DNA of 64,000 bases from Phlegmacium glaucopus (taxonomy: Eukaryota > Basidiomycota > Agaricomycetes > Agaricales > Cortinariaceae). Positions 45,318-55,032 of the stretch are shown here, piece after piece (position 1 is the stretch's first letter; each line of letters starts with the position of its first letter). The stretch is taken from contig MU130154.1 of assembly GCA_015039465.1 (NCBI GenBank), positions 186,001-250,000 on the forward strand. Direction: 5' to 3'. The notes beneath the pieces are model-generated. The model saw nothing but the letters and a program-made list of their open reading frames with translations. It was not told where the DNA came from and did no database searches. The translations under genes were made by a program, and so were the position numbers.

Positions 45318-46757
45318 ATGCCTAAACCTTCAAAAGGAACAGGCGGAGCCCACATCCGCTCTCACTCTCGTTCCTCATCAGCTTCCAAGTTGGGCGCTAA
45401 TCTTCAATTCACCCAGAAAGATCTTCCACCCCCGAAACATACCGATAAACCAAAGAAGTCCACTTTCCCTCACGAAGTAAGCAAACTAGAAAAATTGAAA
45501 CTAGAGTTATGATCCGATACCTCTTTTTTTCTTTTTTTTTAATAGGCGTCAACCAAGGTCCCTCCTCCGTTCGTCCGTCTCAACAGCAATCAACGGGTAC
45601 ATTCTAAAGAACAACTTAGTCAAGCTTCTCATGTTAAACGGCCAGCACCACCGCTGCAAAAACCTGTCAATGGAAAATCCAAACAAGGTTTTACTATCGC
45701 CAGTCCAAGCGAAAACGCGGATGATGATGACGATTGGGTCTCCAGTGAAAGCGGGGCAGCCACACCCAGTCATGAAGATTCTGTCTCCGATACATCCTCA
45801 GCAACAGACGAGGACCCTCCCCCTGTTGTGACTCAACCTACCATCCATTCTGATATCACCGACCAACATGAATTGACTCGAGTCGACACAGCTAGACCAA
45901 CTGATTTCGAACCACCTAGACGAGATTACTCCACTCCAAAGCCAGTCACCCCTCCTCTACAATCGTCAGCTCAACGGCCACCCATGATTTCCCAATCTCC
46001 CACGCAACCGGAACCCATCAAAGAAACAACAATAGCAGCAATGGCCCCTGTCAACCGACAAAGTCCAAGACCCTCCAGCAAGCGCTATTCCCGACCTCCA
46101 TCCACTCATTCAATCTCCAGCCGAGCAGAGCACCCTCTACGCCCGCACCCCCTCATTCGTGGACAATCTTACGGGCAAATAAACGTCATACTACCCAAAC
46201 CTGCCCCTCTTGCACCTTTAACTGTTATACCCAATGCTGAAATAACCCATTCATCGCCGCCCAATGGTACTTCTCATGAAAGCGGAAGTAGCAGTCAGCA
46301 GCGTTGCTTATCATCTTCCCCTACAAGTATAAAGACTTCGTCTCCTATATTACCTGATATCACATCCTCTTCTTCTCACCGACGCACTTCATTCTCATCT
46401 ACCGGATCCATAAACACGATACCCATTCACTCCACCACTTCCGTCACAGCTCAAACTCCAGCACAAGTCTACCGCAACCGCACTCTCTCAACGCTCTCCT
46501 CCTCCTCGTCTTCCTCCGCTGCCCTCTCTTCCTTAACCCATCTTCCCTATGTCCTCTCCCACACCCGTCCTCCTTCCCCAACTCCTCATACGATCTCATT
46601 CTTCCCACCTGTGAATCCACAACATGCGAGTGCTATGGAGGGAATACATCCCCTGTTACCACCGCCGTATTTGAGTAATCACTTGACAGTGTTGGCGAGG
46701 AGAACACCGATTAGGGAGTCTTTTGATAGAGTTATCAGGGCGAGGAGTGGGAGGTAA
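45318..46757 (+). CDS. Ser/Pro-rich protein with acidic DDDDDWVSSESG motif, unknown
   Basis: Two exons (45318-45476 and 45546-46757) give 456 residues starting MPKPSKGTGGAHIRSHSRSS. The sequence is mostly Ser/Pro/Thr-rich and probably disordered. The one strongly patterned piece is SKQGFTIASPSENADDDDDW followed by VSSESGAATPS, an acidic motif that looks like a docking site or CK2 target. Near the C-terminus are HLPYVLSHTRPPSPTPHTIS and LPPPYLSNHLTVLARRTPIR, which look conserved. No catalytic domain is visible. I recall similar acidic motifs in fungal proteins of unknown function but cannot name the family. Confidence 0.75.
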
Positions 46758-47086
46758 GGGTGATGATAGGTCCAAAGATGAGGACGATATTCTCGAAATT
46801 ACTACTGGTGAAGCCGCAGGAAACAACCGCGTATGACAGTTCCATCAATTGCACTTTTCTTTTCAAATGTGACACTTATATGTATGTACCTAGTACTATA
46901 GTAGCTACTAGCCACCTCATTTGACTCTTTTCTTTGCTCAATTGTTTTATCAATACCCACTTTAAACTTGAGTGATCTCGAGAAAGTTTGTTCCCAGGGT
47001 TCCACGCATACTGTCACGTCCTGTCCGCGTCTAACGTGTTCATTCAGCTTTACCTCCCTTCAAAAAGTTCTTTCTCTTTCCAACAC

Positions 47087-47764
47087 ATGTGGCTCACAGA
47101 TGCGCAAAGTCAGTTTCAAACAACACAACGTCTCCCAAACCTCTGAACTGACCAAAAATATAAACAGAAATTGGTGTAGCCTTAACCACATTCGGTGGGC
47201 TGTTCATGTTTTTAGGTGTCATGCTTTTCTTCGATGGTGCTTTACTTGCTCTTGGGAATGTGTGTTCAACTCTCCTCCTCCTACCTCGAACACGCAACTC
47301 AACATAAAACCAATGAACAGATTCTCTTCGTCTCCGGTCTCACACTGATCATCGGCCCTCAAAAGACATTCTACTTCTTCGCTCGTAAACAAAAGCTACG
47401 AGGCACAGTCTGTTTTATAGGTGGAATTCTACTCGTATTTTTTAAAAGACCGTTTATTGGGATGTTGATTGAGACGTTTGGGTTTTTGAATTTGTTTGGG
47501 TATGTCAAAAGTTCTCTCTCTGTCTCTCTCCTTGCGAGATAATAAACCAATTATACTTAGCGACTTCTTCCCTGTTGTGATTACTTTCCTGCGTCAACTA
47601 CCATTCGTTGGTACCGCATTGTCGTTGCCTTATATTCGAGTTGTAAGTTCTGTTTAACGCTTGTCCTTGGTTTCAAATATTCACTATCGTCTTCCCTTCC
47701 TCTCTCCCATTCTCTATACTAGGCTGTTGACCGAATGGCTGGTTCACGGACATCTGCAGTATAA
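47087..47764 (+). CDS. GOT1: Vesicle transport protein GOT1
   Basis: GOT1 is a four-helix membrane protein of early Golgi membranes that supports ER-Golgi transport. Exon 1 (47087-47108) gives MWLTDAQ; exon 2 (47168-47259) gives IGVALTTFGGLFMFLGVMLF and FDGALLALGN; exon 3 from 47321 gives ILFVSGLTLIIGPQKTFYFF, RKQKLRGTVCFIGGILLVFF and RPFIGMLIETFGFLNLFG. The next gives DFFPVVITFLRQLPFVGTAL and LPYIRV, and the last exon gives AVDRMAGSRTSAV-stop. Total length is about 140 residues as expected. A direct-repeat copy of the last exon and its 3' flank lies about 830 bases downstream. Confidence 0.93.
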
Positions 47765-48687
47765 CCCTTTCGCGAACGGCCTCCATACTTAAGACACAAT
47801 AGAAACATTTTCGATGACAAAACAATAATATTTGAAAGGTATAAGATCATTTGAAGGTATAAGTAAACGAGTTTCAAGGCCTAAAACCGGTGTCGCTTGT
47901 CTGTCCCAGGCAGATTGCCGCAGTTCTCTTTTGGAGCGAGGGACACGTCAAGCACTTCTCTTCCCCAATCACAACACACTCAACTCAGTCTGGACGCTGT
48001 GGTTCTTCACCACTCGTTCATTTTTGTTTGTTCATCTAAACTATTAATTTTATTCGACTAAATACTTTACACTGCACCTCTCATATAAACCATGCCAAGA
48101 ATAAAGTCCCTCACCTTAGGATTTTTACCGGACCGGACCTAGAACTGCGCACCTCACTAATAAACACCGGACTTGGAGGCCAAGAAACCGTTGAACAGCT
48201 TCACACAACATGAAATCGAGAAAGACAACGGAACAAGATGAATGCTAGTTTACAGAAGGACTCAACATGCTGCCCCTTCGTCATACGCACTCCCCAAAAT
48301 TGAAGATTTCGAGTACACTTAGACTAGAAAAATATATTGACGCCCTATGGAACGGTTCACTTAGTACCCGCTTTCTATGTGACAAGCGGTCTGACTCTTC
48401 CAGAGGTTGGGTGAGATGGGAATTTTTTAGCAGTCAATTTTTAGTAAGGCAAAAGGTTCATCCCACGAAGTTCAAATCCACACACATGACATCGAGATAG
48501 CAGAAGATAACGGGCCTGTCGTCTTCCCTGTCTGTATACCAAATTGTTGACCGAGTTGCCGGTTCACGGACTCGCAGTATGATCCTTTCACGAACAGCCT
48601 CCATACAATAGAAACATTTTTGACGAAAAATACGTAAGTGAACAACGAGTTTAAGTTCTAAACTGGCGTTTTACTGGTGAGACGCAA
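47765..48687. other. Intergenic with a duplicated GOT1 3' end
   Basis: Lies between the convergent GOT1 and fucose-permease-like genes. Apart from the repeat at 48518-48672 I see no supported gene. Frames at 47832 and 48267 have no splice or family support. Confidence 0.55.
48518..48672 (+). pseudogene. Partial duplicate of GOT1 last exon and 3' flank
   Basis: The segment aligns with 47686-47893 in direct orientation. Shared strings include GTCGTCTTCCCT, GTTGACCGA, GGTTCACGGAC, GCAGTAT, GAAC-GCCTCCATAC and AATAGAAACATTTT. The copy has a two-base loss in the coding part and a roughly ten-base loss further on. It is only an exon fragment and cannot be expressed as GOT1. It lies within the 3' flank of the neighbouring transporter gene. 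Confidence 0.85.
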
Positions 48688-50795
48688 TCAACCATCGACT
48701 TTATCCTTCTCCGACTCCTCAAACCCTCCCTTCTCCCCAGTCTCAGGAACACCACTGACCCTTGGATCCTCTTCCGACAATCTATTATTCGCAGAAGGAT
48801 GATACTTCTCTTCTACATTTCGCAGCCGGAAACCGTCCTTTCGTGTTTGGTCAATCACAAGTCCACTATGTCAAACAACCCGTCATTTTCTTTCAAGTCT
48901 TGGGAGAGAAAGTGTCGAAACTTACCAAGCATAAAGCGTCATTGCAATATATCCTGAGAACGGCACTAGATAAGACCGTCGGGTAGATACTCTATCCGCC
49001 ACAGAGGCTTGTGCAGGTGGATACCAAGCACCACCGCCCACACCCTATTTACAAGTGAAAAATGGTGTCAGACTTGGGATATATGTAACTTGGTTTTCTC
49101 ACCATGACGATTAAGCCTGAGCCCTGCTTTGTATGAACACCTAAGTTTTTGGTGCCTAGCGTGAAAATACACTTAAATGTCGACACATCAGATATTGATA
49201 GTAAAAAGGGTCAATGGCGCGTACCGGGTAACAAATCGATTCAAAGAAGAACAAGGCGAATAAGCAGCCTATCCCGGCTTTTCCTGTGGCAAATGCGACG
49301 GCTAGAGAGAAGATACAACAGCAGATACCGTAAAATGTAAGCAATAAAGCGGGGTCGACATAGTTGAGAAGCAACACTCCGACGAATCTGAGAAAGAATT
49401 TGATAAGTTAGTTAACCCTCCCCCCCAAATGGACGGCGCGTACCTTCCAACTGTAAAGGTTATTTGACAGAACGAGAAGAGTTGACTGGCTTTGGAAGGG
49501 CTAAGTCCGATTCCTTGCTCGACCATGAAATTAACAGCTAGCGAAGCGACACCAACTTGAGCCCCACTGAACGGAGGGGAAAAAGAGGGATCGTTAGAAT
49601 AGCTAGTTTAACGATAGGCGATAACATACACATAAGCGGTCTGAGCGACGAAGCCAAATATACATCGCCATTGCCGCCAGAACGATTCAACCTTTTGATC
49701 ATTATAAACGTCATACGAGGTCACCTCCTGTTCGATCTCAGGCAAATCACAAAAGCTGTAATAAAATAAGTTAACTAATTTACTTGGAATCTATAAAACC
49801 ACCCACTAAAACAGGATGTTGAGTACAAGCCCCAGTCCTGCTACTGCAAGATAGACCCATTGAACAGTCTCCAGCCTTGTTGCATTAGCCCCTAAGAAGA
49901 ACCATCGCGAGGCAATGAGAGGCCCAGCAAAGGATGCAACGCCCTGGAAGCCTTGGCTAAAATTGAGTCGGGCAGCTGCATATTTTGATGATCCAAGTAC
50001 AGATATGTACGAGTTTGCCGCAACTTCTAATGTGGCAAGTCCACATCCTATCGTGCGCGAGTAAAAATACATTGTTTGAAAAATATAAACATGGCGAACT
50101 TACCTATGACGAAAGTGCAACCCACAAATCCTCCGTACTTGGCGAACTTGGCAGATGGCCAAAAGAAAACAGCACCTGTAGATAATTTAGTACAGCGATA
50201 CGCAACAAGTAATATTTGATTGTAATCGATCACCTAGGCTGTACAGAGTAAGACCAAGATGAATACCAGCCTATACCGGGGAAAGATCGATCTTGAGGAT
50301 TATTATTACTCAAGAGACACACGATGCATACCTTGTATCCATACTTTCTCATCTAGAAAGCAAAGATCAGCTTGAAATTAATTCTTTGGATAAACAAATT
50401 ACGTACAAAGATTCCTGCAAAGGGTGAAAAGACGAGATACGCGCCAAAATAGGCAAGCTGCAACAACGTGCTCCGCGTTTTATCGATGTGAAAAACGACT
50501 TGGAAGTGGGCATTTAAAACGTCAAGAAGCTTGAATGACGATGTTCAACCATTAATTCAAGTATCATTACGGTACGAGACACTGACTCCGTAGGCGAAAC
50601 CCCCTTGTATGAAGTTTTAACCGCATGGTCCGGATACCGCGAGGAAGAACGTACATGTGAAGAAGAGAGACGTGACGAGAGCATAAGCAAAGGCCCATTT
50701 GCCTCGGGTTAATTGAGATCCTGAAAGAAGAGGTAGGTGAACGGGTAATACAATGAATCGATGAAAAGCTGACCAGTGATGGGTGGGCTGGACAT
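48688..50795 (-). CDS. MFS transporter, L-fucose permease (FucP/FHS) family
   Basis: FucP-type carriers import sugars such as fucose, glucose or galactose with protons; the substrate here is not known. Start MSSPPITG at 50795 splices to SQLTRGKWAFAYALVTSLFF and WGFAYGLLDVLNAHFQVVFH. Then come TLLQLAYFGAYLVFSPFAGI, FMRKYGYKAGIHLGLTLYSL, GAVFFWPSA, TFVIGCGLATLEVAANSYIS, VLGSSKYAAARLNFSQGFQG and VASFAGPLIASRWFF. The NSY...R-NFSQGFQG block is a signature of the family. Later helices include PALLLTFYGICCCIFSLAVA, and the hydrophilic C-terminus ends EESEKDKVDG. About twelve helices can be counted. An ATG further up (50906) overlaps the neighbour's start and is less likely. Confidence 0.9.
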
Positions 50796-50900
50796 GAAGC
50801 GAAGAGAAGGCAATATTTCAAGTACATGATGGTGGTATTTGAAGAAGTGATCTACCCCCGATGTTCGTGAGATGATGATTCGGCCTGTGACTCTCACTCC
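50796..50900. promoter_or_regulatory. Short divergent promoter, FucP-like / DUF6924-like genes
   Basis: 105 bases separate the two start codons. The plus-strand start lies in ATGCAT, a palindrome that also offers a minus-strand ATG in the same place. Confidence 0.45.
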
Positions 50901-51893
50901 ATGCATTCAAAGCTCAAAGAAGCACTCGGGGTAAAAAATCCACACATATCAAATTTATCGGTCTGATGACACTCTTATAGCGGATTTACAATGCCGTGAA
51001 AGCCCAGTATCCAACAGAGGGCCGAAGGAAGTGGCTTTTACGCGGTCTCTATGACTCTTGGTCCACAATAACCTCCCTTCCAGAAATAATTGAAGACGGA
51101 AATGGTTTATCCGTATGTTCTGATTCATAATGTACTCCCCATTTATTTTATTGCGATCTTCAAAGTTTGATGACCCAGATCCTTTTGATCATCTTACGGA
51201 GGACGATCAATTGGGACTCATAATCAGGACAGATTTTTCCAATGAGGAAGCTTGGTCTGCCTTTTGCAATCAAGTTCAACTATCTCAGAAGGACCTTATC
51301 TCAGACTTGGCCGATGGCACTCCCGAGCAAGAGCCCGAAGGTAATGATACCCAAATGGCTGCCGATGACGCTGATGACGGCCAATCCGACTCTTCTAATG
51401 AGTCGCCCGACTTTCTAAAGATCCTGAACCCAGTCGAACAATCAGACAGAATCAGGTTTACCAATATGTCCAACATCACAGCACTTCGTTTCTTCAACGA
51501 CGTTGATATTCGACCTACTCCACCTAGACCAGCTGGGACAAAGCCAATATCCCCTCCAAACCCCTTGATTGATCTAACAGGATGGCAAGAGATTTACTCA
51601 GGCAAAAATATATGGATATACGATGCACTTTCAAATGTAGATGGGAGTGTCCGAGTCGTTAGCCAAACCAGCGATCTCTATGGAACCGCTACGTATGGTT
51701 TCTCTGTGATTATAATTATCTAGGCTAACAAGTTTTGTTATGCAGTGGAGATAGCTGGCGCGCTCGAGCCTCTCACATTTGTGAATTACAGTTCAACATG
51801 TCGTACCAAGGTCTAAAGATCGATTTCAACGGGTTGGATAAATGGGATATCAACGAGAGAACGCGAAATCTCGCAGAATCTGTAGTCCTCTGA
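50901..51893 (+). CDS. Uncharacterised protein with a DUF6924-like segment
   Basis: Exon 1 gives MHSKLKEALG, joined to RIYNAVKAQYPTEGRRKWLL and LPEIIEDGNGLS, then FDDPDPFDHLTEDDQLGLII and RTDFSNEEAWSAFCNQVQLS. The LIIRTDFS-x3-AW-x-AFC pattern is that of DUF6924, known mainly from bacteria. An acidic linker follows, then RIRFTNMSNITALRFFNDVD, PPNPLIDLTGWQEIYSGKNI, WIYDALS, DGSVRVVSQTSDLYGTATGD, SWRARASHICELQFNMSY, LKIDFNGLDKWDINERTRNL and the end AESVVL. No catalytic site can be named. The family link is recalled, not searched. Confidence 0.65.
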
Positions 51894-52003
51894 ACTCAAA
51901 TCCATGCGCGGTCTGTTTTGGCAAGTTTTTTTTGTCTTTTCGCGAGATAGGATATGTACATGACGAAAGATGTCTAGTAAGTACAACTCTCAACGGCGTT
52001 TTT

Positions 52004-53294
52004 TTATGATGTGACGGTCCAGACACGAAGAGCATTATCGGTGAAACCAGCGAACAAGGTTTGTCCGTCAGCCGACCAGGCAATGGAGACACATTCAGGT
52101 TGTCTGGCTTCCTCGCGCACATCAGTGTAAGCAGGCTTGAGTTCATCGACAATGGATCTGGAAATAAAATCAGTCACAAACCAGATGTATATAAAGGTAT
52201 TTAACTCACTTGCTCTCGAGATCGAAAATTTTTACACAGCTGGCGGTAGCGGCACACAACCAGTATCGGTTTGGTGAGAAAACAAGGGCATTGACGATGT
52301 CACCAGCTTCCAGAGAGTACAAGTGCTTGCCCTCGTTCAGGTCCCAAAGCATAGTAATACCATCTTTGCCTCCTGAAGCAGCAAGCGAACCATCTGGAGA
52401 GACGGAGATGGTGTTGATGTAACCAGTGTGGCCGTAGTGATTGGTCTTCAATTTGAACTCGGAGAGTTCCCAAACCTAATAATAAGTGAGGTTAGCCAAA
52501 AGAAAGAAAAGAAAAGACGACAGGATGTAAAGTATCAGAGATCTTGGTGGAAAAGGTAGTCTCATAGAGCGATTGCTCTCTGAAGTAGCAAATATATAAA
52601 GATAACATCATGCGACGGGGGGAGTGACTCTCCGGGGGATTGAAAGTATTGTGCTAACCTTGACAACCTTATCCCAACCGCAAGATACAATGACGGGGTT
52701 CAACACATTGGGGCTGAATCGCACGCACGACACCCTTCAAAGAACATAGGATCAAGGATAGGACCATGAAGTGTAGAGTTTCACTAACCATTCAGTATGG
52801 CCTTCATCTTTGATATCGCCCTTGCACTCTCCGAGCGTATTCCAGAGTTTGATTGTCCTATCACGAGAACCAGAGACAATCCGTCGGTTGTCAGCGCTAA
52901 AACTAACGGATAGGACATCGGAAGTGTGTCCAACGAAACGACGGGTTGTTGAACCGGTGTTCAGGTCCCATAGACGGAGGGTGTGGTCCCATGAAGAGGA
53001 CAAGGCGAATTGGCCATCAGAAGAGATGACAACGTCAGAGACGAAATGGTTGTGGCCGGTAAGAATTCTTTTTGGGTATCCGTAGGAATCTTCGTCACGG
53101 GTTAATTGCCAAACAATAATTGTCTTGTCTGGTTAATTCGAGGCAGTCAGAGAGTGAGGAGCTCGCTGGAAGTAATTGAATATACCTCGCGAAGCAGTCA
53201 AGATCATATCCGGGTTTTCAGATGAGGTTGCGATGGCGGTGACCCATCCTTTGTGGCCTTCCAAAGAACCCAGGAAACGCAGCGATTCAGACAT
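52004..53294 (-). CDS. RACK1: RACK1/Cpc2 ribosome-associated WD40 protein
   Basis: RACK1 (Asc1/Cpc2) sits on the head of the 40S subunit and scaffolds signalling and translation control. Start [20 protein letters not shown]. Blades are easy to follow: [177 protein letters not shown] and [16 protein letters not shown]. The end is near TS-stop, giving about 315 residues. The intron at 52476-52658 is about 183 bases, three times longer than the rest, and hosts a C/D snoRNA. Confidence 0.96.
52530..52615 (-). ncRNA. SNORD24: Box C/D snoRNA U24 (snR24) within a RACK1 intron
   Basis: On the minus strand the RACK1 intron contains a C box ATGATGT (52605-52611 on plus coordinates), then ATTTGCTACTTCAGAG, an internal ATGAGAC, and CACCAAGATCTCTGA ending in the D box CTGA (52535-52538). 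ATTTGCTACTTCAGA and CACCAAGATCTCTGA match yeast U24/snR24 as I recall it; the latter is the guide plus D box that directs 2'-O-methylation of 25S rRNA. Yeast snR24 also sits in the intron of ASC1, the RACK1 orthologue, so the host-guest pairing is conserved. It would be released from the excised intron. Ends are approximate. Confidence 0.88.
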
Positions 53295-53435
53295 TTTTGT
53301 TGGAAAGGATTGATTGCTTCAAGGTCGTCGAGAGGAAAGAAGTCACTGTCACATTAACAGCCACTGTGACTTGACTGTACAGTACCTGGCAATACCCTTT
53401 GGTGATAAATAGTAATACGTACTCAATAATATGTC
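53295..53435. promoter_or_regulatory. Divergent promoter, RACK1 / nucleoside hydrolase
   Basis: 141 bases separate the two start codons. No clear named site was recognised. Confidence 0.4.
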
Positions 53436-55024
53436 ATGCCTATACCCATCATTGGTGAGAGCCAGTTGATCAGCCAAATGATGCACTCATTGACCTATCT
53501 CTTGTAGTCGACACAGATCCCGGCGTAGACGATACCTTGGCAATGTTTGTTTTTCCTTAATCATATATTTTCCCATTTCTCAGTGTAACACAATTAGTCT
53601 CCTTGCTATAACTTCCAATGAGGTAGAAATCCTTTCATACATCGTCTCCTATGGTGAGTTATATAATCTGCGTTGAAATCCCCAAACAAGTTGACAGCAA
53701 AAAGGCAATACCGATATTGATGCTTCCTAGTACATATCTGCTTTTGATTTCGCCTTTTCTTTTGCGAACATAACTGTTACTATAGCCTCAACATTCTCAA
53801 GGCGTACCAGGCCATCGAGTCTCATCTACGACAGTTTCCATCAGAATCACATAGGTTCCCCAATTTCGATCCAAAGAGGAAGCCTATTCTAGCCCGAGGC
53901 AGCGCGGGGCCACTTGAAGGCGAATTGCATCGTGCTGAGTACTTCCACGGCCAGTACGCATTCTCCCTTGCATTCCCATTATAGTTGCTCATGGAATCTA
54001 CAGAGACGGTTTAGGAGACATCACAGACCGTCATCCAGAAATATCACTTGAGGCTCAACCGGACATTCATCCATATCTCGATGTAACAAGTCGATCTGGA
54101 GTCGATGTCGCCCTCGATATCCTTCAATCAAGGCCTCCTAGAAGTGTCACGTACATTGCATTAGGACCTCTCACCAATTTGGCATTAATGATGCGTAAAG
54201 ATAGTAAACTTGTTACCGAACGCATAGGCCGTATTGTCTGTATGGGAGGTGCCTTAGATGTTCCAGGAAACACCACCCCCACGGCAGAGTGTATGCTCAC
54301 CTTCTTCTACTGCAAGTTTTTAGATGATTCGAAGGCACTCTAGTCAATTTTTTTGCAGATCCGTACGCAGTGAAAGAACTCTTAATATCTACTCCTCTGC
54401 ATCAACAAGGTCTTCCACTTAACCGATTCCTGCTGTTACCTCTCGATGTCACAACATCCCATGAACTTCCTTTCCCGGAGTACAAGAAACTTATCGACCC
54501 TGCCTTCCATAACTCTTCTCTTCCATCTATTTCCCGTGACAAGTCACCTCTGACTCATTTTACAAGCTCCTTTCTCGAGAGGACTCGAGAGAACATGCTA
54601 CGATTTGGTAAAGATGTGGTGGAACTTCACGATATTGTCGCTGTCTGGTGTGCCTTAGAAAACCCCCCCTTTCCTGATAATGCGCCCATGGTACTTGCTC
54701 TTAACTGGCAAGGATGTAGCCGTATCTTTGACGTAGAGCGGTGAGTATTCTGACTGAGGTTCACGCTTGCATTCGGTAAATTTCGTCCTCATGCCATTTA
54801 ACAGAACGGGCGAAATTACTCGTGGGATGCTCGTTGTGGACAGGCGAGAGGATGAATCGGCATATCCCCCAGGCACAAATAGGTCTGAAGCACAGAAAGG
54901 ATTGGAAGATATCCACTTCCCCATATCAGATAATGCAGGTGTCTTTTGCATCACTCATACTCCAGGACCTGCCACTCTGCTACGGTTGCTGTTCAATCGA
55001 GTCTGGGGTTATGAGCAACAATGA
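53436..55024 (+). CDS. Inosine-uridine preferring nucleoside hydrolase
   Basis: These enzymes split ribonucleosides into base and ribose for salvage. Start MPIPIIVDTDPGVDDTLAI holds the DTDPGVDD calcium and catalytic Asp motif. Further blocks are LLAITSNEVEILSYIVSYGN, LARGSAGPLEGELHRAEYFH, RDGLGDI, DVTSRSGVDVALDILQSRPP, SVTYIALGPLTNLALMM, IVCMGGALDVPGNTTPTAEF, NFFADPYAVKELL and LLLPLDVTTSH, followed by VVELHDIVAVWCALENP with the His-Asp pair of the C-terminal active site. The start at 53436 was chosen because 53431 is out of frame. Five or so short introns interrupt it. It is longer than bacterial versions, with an insertion before FVERT-type FLERTRENM. Its stop lies 8 bases from the stop of the convergent permease. 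Confidence 0.92.
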
Positions 55025-55032
55025 CCTTTGAT

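Noticed and set aside
47832..48500. Short plus-strand frames between GOT1 and the transporter
   Set aside because: No splice support, no family pattern, and part of the region is a decayed duplication.
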